Part shown: positions 21,419 through 31,894 of the stretch, one piece after another
How the letters are laid out: each line of letters begins with the position of its first letter
Position numbering within the stretch: position 1 is the stretch's first letter
Translations under genes and position numbers: made by a program
Origin: Anniella stebbinsi
Lineage: Eukaryota > Chordata > Lepidosauria > Squamata > Anniellidae
DNA: 64,000 nucleotides
Reading direction: 5' to 3'
Assembly: GCA_029215795.1 (NCBI GenBank)
Contig: JARDYH010000003.1
Span: forward strand, 31,125,001-31,189,000
The notes under the pieces: generated by a model
Seen by the model: the letters and a program-made list of their open reading frames with translations, nothing else
Told to the model about the DNA's origin: nothing
Databases searched by the model: none

Positions 21419-22495
21419 TTGTTTGGTGAAGCTGGATATAAGGCAAGACTGGTTGCTAAGGGTTTCTTGCAAGTAAAGGGAAAGGATTTTGATCAAATTT
21501 TTGCTCCCACTTGCAAAGCAACAACGTTAAGATTATTTTTAAGCTTAGCTGCTAAGAATAATATGAATGTAAAGCACCTTGATGTGGGAACTGCTTATTT
21601 ACATGCATATTTAAATGAAGAAATATACATGGAAAAGCCTCCAGGGTCTGGTGATGATACAGATCAAGTGTGGTTGCTTAAGAAAGTGGTCTATGAACTT
21701 AAACAGTCAGCCAGATGCTGGAACAACTGTTTAAATGCAGCCCTAGTTGAAGACTTAGGTTTTCAGAGGGGAATTGCAGATCCATGTTTATATATAAGAG
21801 ATGATTGTAATGGCTTTGTTATGGTTCTTATTTATGTTGATGACATTTTAATATCCTCTAATTCCATAAGCCAGATACAAGGAGTTGCAAAATGTTTGGA
21901 AAAGAAATTCAAACTGAAATCACTTGGAGAAGTGAGCAATTATTTGGGATTGCAGATCACCAAAAGGAATGAAAAATATTTTCTGAGTCAGAAACAGAAA
22001 ATTGTGAATCTACTTGAGTCATGTGGGATGACTGATTGTAATGGTGTACAGAGTCCAATGCTACCAGAATTCAGATCCAACTTGGAAGGGGAAAATTTCA
22101 ATGACCCTGAGTTATATCAATCTGTTATTGGAAGCTTATTGTACATAAGCCAGTGGACACGTGCTGACATTGCATGCGCTGTAGGTATTTTAAGTCAGCA
22201 AGTTGTAAAGCCAACGAATGCTGCCTGGTTGGGAGTCAAAAGATTGTTACAATATTTGAAAGGTACTTTAGATCTTTGTCTAATGCTGTCATCTTTTGAA
22301 ACTGAGTCCTTAGAATGCTATGTGGACAGTGACTGGGCAGGGAATCCCAAAGACTGGAAGTCAACAAGTGGAATGGCTATTTTACTTGGAAGGAAACTGA
22401 TCCATTGGAAAAGCAAGAAGCAAGGCAGTGTGGCCACATCTTCATGCGAGGCTGAATATGCATCATTGTCAGAAGCTTGTGGAGAGCTAGAATGA
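21419..22495 (+). pseudogene. pol: Copia reverse transcriptase, N-terminally deleted
   Basis: 358 open codons with GYKARLVAKGF, the first catalytic Asp in KHLDVGTAYLHAYL, and YVDD at 21833-21844 (residue 139), then YLGLQITKR and DPELYQSVIGSLLY. RNase H begins at YVDSDWAGN (about 22318) and SSCEAEYASLSEA. The usual start of the domain, with the N-x-TW-x-LV-x-LP and CKWVFK region (roughly 80-90 residues), is absent: the linker frame breaks off just before 21419, so a small internal deletion removed it. The open stretch ends at TGA 22493-22495. Confidence 0.95.
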
Positions 22496-22804
22496 TTTTT
22501 CCAATTGTTAAAAGATGTGCATATAACATGTGATTTGCCTGTGAAAGTATATGATGACTCACAATCTTGTATAGCTTTGGCCAATTCACAAATGTTAAAA
22601 ACCAGGACAAAGCATGTAGCTATAAGGTTCTTTAATGTTAAACAGTATGTAGAAAATGGATTGATTAAGTCAGTATACTGTGCATCAAAAGAAAATATAG
22701 CAGATGTGTTTACTAAACCGTTGGCAGCTTATTAGCATGACAAATTAATTGAAAAAATAGGATTTGAAATGCTAGTTAAGGAAGGACAACTTTATTCAAC
22801 TTAA
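22496..22804 (+). pseudogene. pol: Copia RNase H, C-terminal end
   Basis: Same frame as the reverse transcriptase after a single TGA. FFQLLKDVHI, DDSQSCIALANSQ, KHVAIRFFNVKQYV and ENIADVFTKPL are characteristic Ty1/copia RNase H words. A TAG at 22733-22735 follows DVFTKPLAAY; similarity continues to TAA at 22802-22804, the probable original stop. Confidence 0.92.
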
Positions 22805-22814
22805 GTCTTCAATT

Positions 22815-22823
22815 TTGAAGGGG
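22815..22823 (+). other. Polypurine tract
   Basis: TGAAGGGG immediately precedes the 3' LTR, the expected plus-strand primer position. Confidence 0.6.
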
Positions 22824-23317
22824 TGTCAGGGAAAATTTCAGTTTAAAGTTGATTAAAGAACTGGACAAGATTTGAGTGTCCAAGGAAGACTGAACAGCCA
22901 GCTGCAGTTAATGATCAGATAAAGTAATTTTTTCTACGCTGCTGAAAAGGTTAGGCAGATAGGGGGAATGTTTCTGGAAGATGAGGTAATTGACTGTGCT
23001 GAGCCAGGATTCAGAAAATATGTATTTAAGACACCATATGGAAATGGCTGGTTGTTAGGCTGGAGATTTTGTGGATGGAGGCTGGTGAATGAGAGATTGA
23101 TGGAGGACTATGCTATGCAATAGCTATAAGGGAAAACCCTGTATTATCTGGAGGAACCAGTTGCCTTGTATATATTTATATTATTGGAACACAGTAAAGG
23201 ACTTGTATTATACACCATCCTGCTGGAGTGTGAGTATTTCTTCAACTGCTTGGACTTATTTCTGGACTTCATGCTTACTTTACTAAGCGAATGGGGAGCG
23301 CTTTTCTCTCCCTAACA
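22824..23317 (+). repeat. Copia 3' LTR
   Basis: TGTCAGGG...CCCTAACA, 494 bp, same length as the 5' LTR; followed directly by the ACATG target duplication. Confidence 0.97.
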
Positions 23318-23322
23318 ACATG

Positions 23323-23619
23323 GCCTCATGATTAACGCCTTTTTTCTGTTAAGGCTCCTGTGCATTAAATTGCTCACAACAGACAGAATGTCAACAGAAG
23401 CCACAATCCCCAACTCAGTGCAACAAGGGGAAGAGCTTCCCCTGCCCAATTTTGTCTGACATGCATAACTGGTCATTGCTACGTAAGGTACATTCTCAAG
23501 CCCTTTTCTTCATGAACTAAAGGCTAAGAGCAACCAACCTCAGAGCATGCACAAAATGGCAAACTTTGGATGCTTAGTCATGCAGACCAACCAGGAACCA
23601 AAAATATAAATTAACTTGT
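23323..23619. other. Intergenic spacer, nothing recognised
   Basis: Right flank of the copia insertion; no repeat or gene signature seen. Confidence 0.4.
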
Positions 23620-24440
23620 AATTTTATTTATTTATTTAATTCCATTTATATACTGCCCCATAGCTGAAGCTCTCTGGGCGGTTTACAAAAATTAAAACAC
23701 TGAACATTAAAAACACCGATATACAAAATTAAAACCATAAAGCATAAAAACAAGTTATAATTACAATATCCTTTAAAACAACAATTCTGGGTCAAAGCAC
23801 ATCAACAACACAAACCCCTCATCATATGCTGTTAAATGCCTCAGAGAAGAGGAAAGTCTTGACCTGGCGCCGAAAGGTAACAATGTTAGCGACAGGCAAG
23901 CCTCATCGGGGAGTTCATTCCATAATTGGGGGGCCCCCACTGAAAAGGCCCTCTCCCTTGTTGCCACCCTCCGTGCTTCCCTTGGAGTAGGAAACCGGAT
24001 GAGGACCTTAGATATGGATTGTAGTGTGCGGGTAGGTTCGTGTCGGGAGAGGTGTTCCATCCGGTATTGTGGTCCCAAACCGTGTAAGGCTTTATAGGTT
24101 AGAACCAGCACCTTGAATCGGGCTCGGAAATGTATAGGCAGCCAATGCAAGCAGGCCAGATTAGGTTTTATATGCTTGAACCTTCTGGTTCCTGTTATCA
24201 ATCTGGCTGCTGCATTTTGCACAAGCTGCAGCTTCTGAACCATCTTCAAAGGCAGCCCCATGTAGAGTGCATTGCAGTAATCCAATTTAGAGATTACCAG
24301 AGCGTAGACAACTGAAGCCAGGTTATCCCTGTCCAGATAGGGGTGTAGCTGGGCCACCAACCGAAGTTGGTAGAAGGCACTCCATGCCACCAAGGCCACC
24401 TAAGCCTCAAGTGACAGAGATGGTTCTATCTAGGAGAACC
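23620..24440 (-). pseudogene. L2-like LINE, reverse transcriptase C-terminus and 3' end
   Basis: On the minus strand 24399-23773 is open for 208 codons: LHPYLDRDNLASVVYALV, SKLDYCNALYMGLPLK, LQLVQNAAARLITG, CLHWLPIHFRARFKVLVL, then SVGAPQLWNELPDEA. These are the conserved residues after the reverse transcriptase of jockey/CR1/L2-group LINEs. The 3' untranslated end (23772-23640) contains the complement of AACCGCCCAGAGAGCTTC and ends in a (TAAA)n tail at about 23622-23640. The 5' end is truncated as usual. This is the least damaged copy of the family here. Confidence 0.88.
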
Positions 24441-24696
24441 CCCAAGCTATGAACCTTGAATCTTTGTTCAAATTTCAAAAATATTAAAGTCATCGGATTG
24501 AGGCTTAGGGTTGTTATGTATTCAGAAATTACGAACCTCGTAGATTGGATCTATGAATGAACCAATTACTAATTTTTGTGGCATCCCTAATACCAAATGT
24601 ACATTGTTTTTTCATCAGCAAAATGTTTTACAGTCTTTACTGTTAGCCCACAAAACTAGCCTGTGAAGTAGTGATTTGCTTAGGCCAATATAGGTG
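24441..24696. other. Intergenic spacer, nothing recognised
   Basis: AT-rich, no structure seen. Confidence 0.35.
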
Positions 24697-24828
24697 TAAT
24701 TCTATGCACTTTTAGACAAAAAAAAATCCAACAACTCCAAGCCTGCCCCAGTTAGCATTGTTGGCTGGGGAATGCTGGAAATGATAGAACTTGTTTCTGT
24801 CTAAACATGCATAGGATTATGCCCTAAA
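24697..24828. mobile_element. Small MITE with TTCTATGCA...TGCATAGGATTA ends
   Basis: AATTCTATGCACTTTTAGACA at the left faces TGTCTAAACATGCATAGGAT at the right. The interior CAACAACTCCAAGCCTGCCC and TTGGCTGGGGAATGCTGG resemble the foldback family at 49738. Confidence 0.5.
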
Positions 24829-25009
24829 GGTGTTTCCCCCATCTCCCTTTAATTAAATGTATCACAATATTCAAATCTTGGAGAATATTTCCTATAACAT
24901 TTGTGTTATAGAAATTATGCATTATGTACAAAATTATACATGGTGTGGAGAATGTGGATAGGGAGACATTTTTCTCCCTTTCCCATAATACTAGAACCAT
25001 GAGCTATCC

Positions 25010-25316
25010 CAGTTAAAAGGAAGTACTTCTTCACACAGCACATAGTTAAACTATGAAATTCACTACGACAAGAGGGGGTTGGATAAATTCCTGGAGGAGA
25101 AGGCTATCAATGACTACTAGTCCTGATGGCCATGTGCTACCTCCAGTATCAGAGGCAGTAAGATTCACCATTTGCTGAGGAACATGGGTGGGAGGGTGTT
25201 GTTGCACTATGAGCTGCTTGTGGGTCCCTGGTCGAGAGCTGGTTGTACACTGAATGAACAGAGTGCTGGACTAGATGGATCCTTAGTCTGATCCAGCATA
25301 GCTCTTTTTATGTTAA
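25010..25316 (+). mobile_element. CR1-type LINE 3' end
   Basis: Carries the recognisable 3' region: GTACTTCTTCACACAGCACA, GTTGGATAAATTCCTGGAGG, then GGACTAGATGGATCC and GATCCAGCATAGCTC. Non-coding; 5'-truncated. A related tail lies at about 59420-59483. Confidence 0.75.
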
Positions 25317-26384
25317 AGATTAAAGCAGATCACAACACTGCAGGTTAGTGGGTTGTGTGTGTATGTTTTAAGTTTCCAGAATTCTCTGAATTGAAACTCT
25401 GTCTCATCTCTCACACTCTTTGTATGTCTTTGGATCAAGAATGACTCATCCGTGTTCCAGCAAATCTCCCACTTCAAGCAGTTAAATCTCCTTCAAAAGC
25501 TCACGAAGATGCTATATTTTAAGACACTAGGTTTTAATTAAGCAAAGTTATTAATCACCATTGTGATTCACTATAATGAGGGTAATTTGAGTATTCAATT
25601 CCCCCCCACACTGAAAGCGTTAAGACTGATGTATGCTTCAGCACCATCTAAGTAATGCTCAAATCCAATCTTATGCTTTCTGTGGAAGAACTCTGAAATT
25701 TGTTTTAAAAATAGATGTTAGGAATGTTTAGGAGCGAAGACCAATTAGTTACAGTTGTTTCAAGTAAGCATACCTTTCTCCATCATTCACCATCGTATCA
25801 AACACCAGTTTGTTTGGAAATAGAGCAGTCCTGTTGAAGTTAGACTAGGCTGGAGCTTTTCTGGAAGCATTTTTGTCAGCACTGAAACCCTGTTTTGGTG
25901 GGGTATTTAGATGTCACTGCAAAGGATTATGCAAATGCATCATTTATTCAGCAAACATTGCTCTCGGTTTGCTTTTGTTACCCTCAATCTGCAGTGGAGA
26001 AAAGCAAATTTCTCGTCAGGATTCATTCATTCCAAGCATTTTTATTTCATTCCTTTCTTCAACAAAGAAAGGTTCCCAGAGTGGCTTACAAAGATAAAAA
26101 GTAAAACAGTTCTTACAATCTAAAAGACATGACACAAAAGGAAAGGGGATTGGGAAAGAAGAGGAAAAAAAATAAGTTCAGGCACCAGATTCTTAGTTGC
26201 AAAGTTCAGCAGGAAGGGCTGCTGGTTCCTCTTCCTCTGATGTCCACAGCAGTAGCAGATGGTAGCAGGACAAACTGGTGAAACCAGGCATGATGGAGAG
26301 TGCCTGACTGCTGCTGTCTCTCCTTCAGATGGTTGCAGCAATGGAAGGAAAGAAGGATGCGCTCAGCTATAGCTGTATCCAGGC
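25317..26384. other. Intergenic DNA, nothing recognised
   Basis: No inverted ends, tails or coding similarity. Three overlapping short frames at 25873-26123 in different phases have no recognisable match. Confidence 0.4.
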
Positions 26385-26790
26385 TAGGAATCTCAAGGAA
26401 TCCACAACAGAATAAAATCAGTTCAGATTACTATGAATTCGAACAGCAGATTTTGGAGAGGACTGGCTTTTCCTGAATCACATGGTTCTGCAGACTTGCA
26501 GACCATTCCCCCCCCCCTTTGGTTTCTGCAATTTTACACATATATAGTCATAGAAAAATATGTAAAATAAAAGAACACCAGCCAAAAAGGTGCATGTCTC
26601 CCACAGGCTAAAGCATAAAAATGTGCACTGGGGGTTTTGTGCATTTTGGGAGGATTTGCGCATTTTTGGAAGTGTGCATTTGTGAAATTTGGGAAAATCT
26701 GATTCTGCCAATGAGAAGACAACAGAATGAAAGGCACACGGCAATCCACCAAATGCAGATGGAATGGATTTGACAAAATCCATACATCTC
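26385..26790. mobile_element. Diverged copy of the 5253-type hAT-like MITE
   Basis: CCAGCCAAAAAGGTGCATG, CAGGCTAAAGCATAAA, GTTTTGTGCATTTTGGG and GCCAATGAGAAGACAAC are collinear with 5253-5632. The ends are too diverged to place exactly. Confidence 0.6.
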
Positions 26791-27052
26791 TCATTGTGAG
26801 CTTTCAGAAACATGTAGGCTGATTGAACCTACCATGTTTTTTACATTCAGAAGCTTGAACTGACTTTGAAATAAACACCTTTCTTGATTAAATAAACACC
26901 TCATGTAAAGAGGAGAGATTTAATGATGAGTTTGAGCAGACTATGTGAAAGCTGAGTATAACACTATGCGTATATATTTGTGTGTGTGAGTGTGTTGTTT
27001 TTGTTTCCTAAGAAAGAATAAACAATAAGCAGTGAACAAGGTGTGAAATAAA

Positions 27053-27345
27053 TAGGGGTATGCACACCAAAAAAAATCCTCGTTTATCGTTATCGTCATT
27101 TCGGACCCCCAAAAATCCTCTCCATTCATATCATAAGTGAACCGTATCGTCTTCACGATAATTATCGTAAAAAAATGATATTTTTTGCAGCCTTATTTTT
27201 AAAGAAAAAATGCCTATAACTTCTGTATTTTAAAAGTTAGAGGCTTGAAACTTGGTCACAGTGCTTATGGGGTATGCCTAAGTATGTGTATGAAATTTGA
27301 GATCGATCCCTCCAACCATCAATTTTATATGATTTATATGACTTC
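27053..27345. mobile_element. hAT-like MITE, GATAATTATCG family, 3'-truncated
   Basis: Starts TAGGGGTATGCACACC. Contains CACGATAATTATCGTAA and then TATAACTTCTGTATTTTAAA and TGAAACTTGGTCACAGTGC, the complement order of 7196-7707 and 60003-60417. The second palindrome arm is lost. Confidence 0.7.
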
Positions 27346-27591
27346 TAATGATCTTTTTCAACATCATGTACCATCCCAAAGTAATCTTCAGCTTTGCTAA
27401 TGTAAAATAAACCTATGCTGTTTCTCTTCACTTTTGCGCTCTGCCAGCTGAGGAACCTGTACAAGTCTGAGTAACAACTGGAGTTTATATTTTCAAAAAT
27501 TTGGGAATCATCCATGATGTGTTTGTTTGGCCAAAGATCCTCTATGTAACCCGAAACCTGGGTGTCACCTACTAGAGAAGCCTGGTGCCGT

Positions 27592-27700
27592 TCAGATTTT
27601 CTGGATTACAATTTCTGGGAGTTCTGACTATTGACCATGCTGGCTAGGGCAGATGGGAGCTGAAGTCCAAAGCATTTGAAAGGTCCCAGGTTGGGAAATC
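27592..27700. repeat. Foldback repeat, diverged copy
   Basis: GGATTACAATTTCTGGGAGT and GGGAGCTGAAGTCCAAAGC around GACCATGCTGGCTAG; same layout as 3550-3655. Confidence 0.55.
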
Positions 27701-27721
27701 CATGCTGCATCTCTTCCCCCA

Positions 27722-28645
27722 ATGACAGAACCATAGAGTTTGACTTGAAAGGGACCTTAGATAGGCTGATCATCTGAAAAGGAGGACAAGGCTCATATAA
27801 CTTTAACAGTTGTAGAGAAAAGGGAATTTCAATCAGTGTCATTTGTATGCAATTAGTTCCTGGTGATATTCCCTCTTCATCACAACAGTTAAAGTTGCAG
27901 AGCCCTGCCTTCTTTTGTATATGGTCACTCTAGTATAGTGCCTGCACCTTTAACAGTTGTGATGAAGAGGGAATTTCACCAGGAACTAATTGCATACAAA
28001 TGACACCTGCTGAAATTCCCTTTTCTCTGCAACTGTTAAAGTTATATGAGCCCTGTCCTCCTTTTCAGATGGTCAGCCTACCTTAGAGATTGTCTAGTCC
28101 AATCCCTGCTCAATCCATGCTTTGCACTGCAGGGTGGCAGCTATGGCATCCATTATCCATTAAATCAGTGCTGGCTGGTGGCTCCATTGTCAGTGGTGTG
28201 GTGAATCCACTCCAGGTTTCAGTCAGAACCAGTCAAAACTCCAAAGGAGCTTGTCAAGATGCAGAGGCTTGAATACTTCCAGCTAAGGAGAATCCACCAC
28301 CTCCTGTGGAACAGCTCACACTATTAGGAAATTTCTCCTAACATTAAGCTGAAAACTCTTAACATTAAGATAAAATTTCCACCCATTGGTTCTTGTCCTG
28401 CCCTTGGGAGCAAGAGGTAACAAGCCTGCTTCATCTTCAGTATGGCATCCTTTCAGATATTTGAAGACTGCCATCATATCTCCCCTTAATCGTCTCTTCT
28501 CCAGGATAAACGTACCCAACCCTTTTAACCATTCTTCATAGGACTTGGTTTCTAGACTCCTCATCATCCCAGTTGCTCTTCTCTGGATGGTGTCCAACTT
28601 GTCAGTGTCCTCCTGAAAATGTAGCACTCCGAATTGGGCAAGTCC
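27722..28645 (-). pseudogene. CR1-type LINE 3' end with two nested insertions
   Basis: Minus-strand frame 28675-28316 encodes LDTIQRRATGMMRSLETKSY, LEKRRLRGDMMAVFKYLKGC, TRTNGWKFYLN and FQLNVRRNFL, the CR1 ORF2 C-terminus. The 3' tail continues to the complement of CCAACTC...TATGATTCT near 27730. A foldback MITE (27762-28079) splits the tail at ACCTTAGA. About 28147-28250 is foreign too and resembles the 48345 palindromic repeat. Confidence 0.85.
27762..28079. mobile_element. Foldback hAT-like MITE, TAGGCTGATCATCTG ends, nested in CR1
   Basis: Almost a complete palindrome: TAGGCTGATCATCTGAAAAG at the left and CTTTTCAGATGGTCAGCCT at the right, with the arms matching through CATTTGTATGCAATTAGTTC to the centre near 27920. 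Flanked by ACCTTAGA on both sides (27754-27761 and 28080-28087), which splits a CR1 tail. Related copies: 17033 (half) and 63751 (cut by the window edge). Confidence 0.88.
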
Positions 28646-29825
28646 ATTGGATGATTCTGACCATGCAGACTTCATGACTTCAGCATCAACTCAATGTTCC
28701 CACCCCCATCTCTCCCCACCCTGCTTTTTGTAACAGCTTGCCTGGTGAATAGACCTGGAGGTCTCAAATGCCTGCTCACAATTTTGTGCATATTATTTAT
28801 TTGGTCCTAATTAAGGCATTACCTGACTATGGATTTTGGAATATTTCTTATAGGCCAACATGTTTTACTTTGTTTTAACCATTCAAAATGGTTTCCATTG
28901 AATCTTGATATGTTTCAAATGCAATTAAGGAAGATCATTTAGCACATTATCTGTGATAAATGAGACCTTTAGATCACTAATGATTTTGTATGAACAATTA
29001 GGCTTTGGTAAGGATGTTGATCAGAGGTAGTTGTATAATTAAAGTTTCATGCAGGTTCCCTTTATTTTTATCCTTAATTTTTAACAGTCCCAACTATCAC
29101 ATTAATTAAAAAGAAGCCACTTCAATTATTCTCATCAGCAGGCATAGATAAGTTTTTTTAAAAATCTTTTTTTTCAAATGGTCTGAAATGGCTAATAGTC
29201 GAGCGTGGGGAGGGAAACCATCCACAGCTATTTATTTCTGGCCAGGTTTGAAGAATGTCGAAGGAGTCTCTGGAATGCAGAGTTTGAAATTAAAGACATA
29301 TTTGAAAAATTCCTTTATTGCATTTTTTTGTCATCCCATAGCTCAAGAGTAGTTTGCCCTAGAAATTTCAAGTGTGACTTATTCAAAGAATCTTTTAACT
29401 CTACTTGGTGAATAGGACTTTTTTGATGGTTATTAGGTGCTGAGCTAGAGAGAAGAACATAATTCATCAACTGTTGAAATTCAGAACACCTTATTAATGT
29501 TGCCATATTTGCATAAGCCGTAAATGGTAGCTTAGTCTAGGTTTTTTCCTGTCTTTTTCTTATATAGATTTTTGAAAGATGGCCAGTGTTTGTTTGTTTT
29601 TGTTTTTGTTTTTTTTCTGACAGGACTCATCTGCCTTCAACTGCTGGTGTCTGTCAAGCAGTAATTCAACAGGCAAAGCTTTTGGAACCTGACTGTGCAA
29701 TGTGCTGTATAATAATCCTTCCACTGAAATTTGATTTGGCAGATTGCAGATTGGTTCCCTCATCAGCCTTTTATGCAAATTTAGTTGTAGAAAAATACAT
29801 TTTTTAAAAAACAGCTCAATAGGCT
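28646..29825. other. AT-rich, repeat-free stretch; candidate conserved noncoding DNA
   Basis: 28790-29130 is unusually rich in TAATTA, ATTAAG, TTAATTAAA and related homeodomain-type words and contains no transposon remnant. Such texture is typical of vertebrate developmental enhancers, but conservation cannot be judged from one sequence. 29590-29620 is a T/G-rich low-complexity run. No exon-like frame seen. Confidence 0.4.
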
Positions 29826-30557
29826 GATTTTGACCTTTAAAGCTCTAAACGGTTTTGGGATCAGGTTACTTGAAGGACTGCCTTCACCCATATCAGCCTG
29901 CCCATACTTTAAGATCCAAAAGAGAGATCTTTCTCATTTGCCCACCCGTGAGAGCAATTAGGTGGGTGATCACACACATGAGAGGGCCTCCTCTGCAGTG
30001 CCCCCACATGTTTGGAACAAGTTGCCACTGGAGGTCTGGAATGTGCAGTCATTGCAGGCTTTTAAGAAGGCCTTGAAAACATATTATTTTGCTGTAGCCT
30101 TCACTTGATATGAATGTTCTTGCTGCTTTTATTGCCGCTGCTGGTGCTGTTGTTCTTGGTTAGGAAGGTTGCGAGCATCTGACTGGGTCCATGATGGCAG
30201 CAGACCCCCTGTATTGGCAACCACCCATCTTGGCTTCTGGGATTGCACCCTTCCCCCCTGCTGCATCAATGGCAGCCATCATTAATGCAGCAGGGGGAAA
30301 TGCACACTTTCTGGAGGCTCTGGAAATCATGCTTCCCCCCCTTCACCAGTGTGGGGGCTTATGTGTGCTGATTTTGCCCACCCCATTCTTGGTTTTATTG
30401 TTGGGTTTTATTATTGTTTCTATTGCTCTTTCATTGTGCTTATGTTTTTATCGCTTTCAACATACTAACTGTTTTTATATATTTTATTGTTGTGAGACAC
30501 CTTGAGATGGCTTCTGTCCTGAAAGGCAGCCAAAAAATATTTTAAATAAATAAATAA
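29826..30557 (+). mobile_element. L2-like LINE 3' end with a nested MITE
   Basis: TTTAAAGCTCTAAACGGTTT, TACTTGAAGGACTGCC and CATGTTTGGAACAAGTTGCC correspond to the post-RT C-terminal motifs (FKALNGFG, YLKDCL, WNKLP). The 3' untranslated part ends GACACCTTGAGATGG and an (AAAT)n tail at about 30541-30558. A MITE interrupts it at 30161-30385. Confidence 0.8.
30161..30385. mobile_element. hAT-like MITE nested in the LINE
   Basis: Perfect 8-bp duplications TTCTTGGT (30153-30160 and 30386-30393). Ends TAGGAAGGTTGCGAGC and GATTTTGCCCACCCCA are diverged inverted repeats of the type seen at the right end of 38108-38550. It contains a palindromic AATGGCAGCCATCATTAATG region and TTTCTGGAGGCTCTGGAAA, shared with 38108 and 43150. 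Confidence 0.8.
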
Positions 30558-30768
30558 ATAGGCTAAAACATGAACATGCATATTTTGAGGGGATTGGCAC
30601 ATGGGGGGATTGGCACATTTTTGCAAGAGAGAATTTGTGCAAATGCAAATTTGTCCAAATTCAGGAAATTGGGGGAACCAATTCCTTCAATGAGCAGATG
30701 ATAGACCAAAAGGCAGTTGTCAATCTGTGAAACGCAAATGGGATGGTTTTTACAAAAGCTACACACCC
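30558..30768. mobile_element. Partial copy of the 5253-type MITE
   Basis: GGCTAAAACATGAACATGC, TTTTTGCAAGAGAGAATTTG, AATTCAGGAAATTGGGGG and the right end CTACACACCCCTG match the second half of 5253-5632. It abuts the LINE tail. Confidence 0.6.
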
Positions 30769-31886
30769 CTGGCTACCACACACTTTAAAATTGGATCCTC
30801 AGATGCCTCTGAGAATAATGATATATGATGGTGTGTTGTCATTTCAGGGTGATAGTATGGGGAAAAACAAAGATGGCTACCCCCATAGATCCACACCACT
30901 CAAAAGTTCTGTACCTGAAAGTGCCCCGTGAAAACCAGAATTTCTTGCCAAGTTGCATGTGTGGAGGGAAGACATATTAAGCCCAGCACTATAAGAGAGG
31001 CTAAGAGAACCTGCCAGCCAGCTTGCAATGCTGTGACCTCAGACCCTATAGAGGAGTGCTCCTATACATATGTGGATTCAGAAATGTCAAAGAAGAATTA
31101 TTTCCCCTATTGCTGGGACTCCAGAAGATGCATCATCCTACACACACCTTCCTGGGCACACAGTGCAATGTCTGAACTGAGTGGGGCTTACTTCTGAATA
31201 GATATGAGTAGGAAATTGGGTTGCATGCTGCATTAGTTTCCTCCAGTTTGCTTCCCATCAGTGCAGTATAAATCATATGGCATAGCAATCACAGTGAGCA
31301 TTTGTTCAATATGCCAGCATTAAAATGACTGCAATTGGGGGAGTTTTGCAAAGTGACTGTGTGGCTCACACCCTGATGTTAAACATTTGCGCTGGTACCA
31401 TTTCTGCCTTCACACAAGACTGAAGTTCCTCCAGCAACAGATGATCTATGACATTGCATTGAGTGCGCCACTCAGTGCCCCTCTAAATTATTTATCTGAC
31501 GGCACCTTAAACCCAAGAATCAAGCCATTAGGATCTCTCTGTTGCAGTTACGGAAACTGATGGTCCATTATAAGCTCCTTTTGTCAGTTTGAGTGGAGCA
31601 AAGAAGAGTTTTATGGGGGAGGCTTGAGATGGTTTGAACTACTTCCGTGGCCCTGGTCAAACAATCAATTTTCTATTTGTTGTCCACACACAAGCTATTG
31701 CATGGATAGAAAGTACCTCCACAATCACAGAAATGTTGGACGATGGCTATAATCACCTGGTTTATAGATTAGGTTTGCCCACATTAGTGTCTGTTGGTTG
31801 ATGGATAAGAACTACTTTGCACATTTTCACATTCCTATTCATGTGGCAGGTGATCCTGTAGTGGTTTGTGTCCCACTCTTTGAGGC
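30769..31886. other. Intergenic DNA, nothing firm recognised
   Basis: 31138-31225 may be a diverged copy of the short dispersed repeat at 55776. The rest shows no structure. Confidence 0.4.
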
Positions 31887-31894
31887 ATGGTTAC

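Larger units (their letters stand above)
17259..23317 (+). mobile_element. Ty1/copia LTR retrotransposon, full-length but inactivated
   Basis: Two 494-bp LTRs (TGTCAGGG...CCCTAACA) flank about 4 kb of copia-order coding sequence (gag, protease, integrase, reverse transcriptase, RNase H). Perfect 5-bp target duplications ACATG lie at 17254-17258 and 23318-23322. By eye the LTRs differ at about 17 sites with no gaps (about 3.4%), so the insertion is not very recent. Excluding a nested 1,039-bp DNA transposon the element is about 5.0 kb, normal for the family. There is no env. Breaks: two stops in gag, one stop after the nested insert, frameshifts near 20300 and 20800, a stop at 21318, loss of the reverse transcriptase N-terminus near 21419, and stops at 22493 and 22733. 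Confidence 0.97.

Noticed and set aside
17259..23317. Endogenous retrovirus or Ty3/gypsy element
   Set aside because: Integrase precedes reverse transcriptase, RNase H is C-terminal with copia motifs, the primer site is copia-type and there is no env.
23773..24399. 208-codon open frame as a host protein
   Set aside because: The residues are those of a LINE reverse transcriptase C-terminus and are followed by a LINE 3' end and tail.
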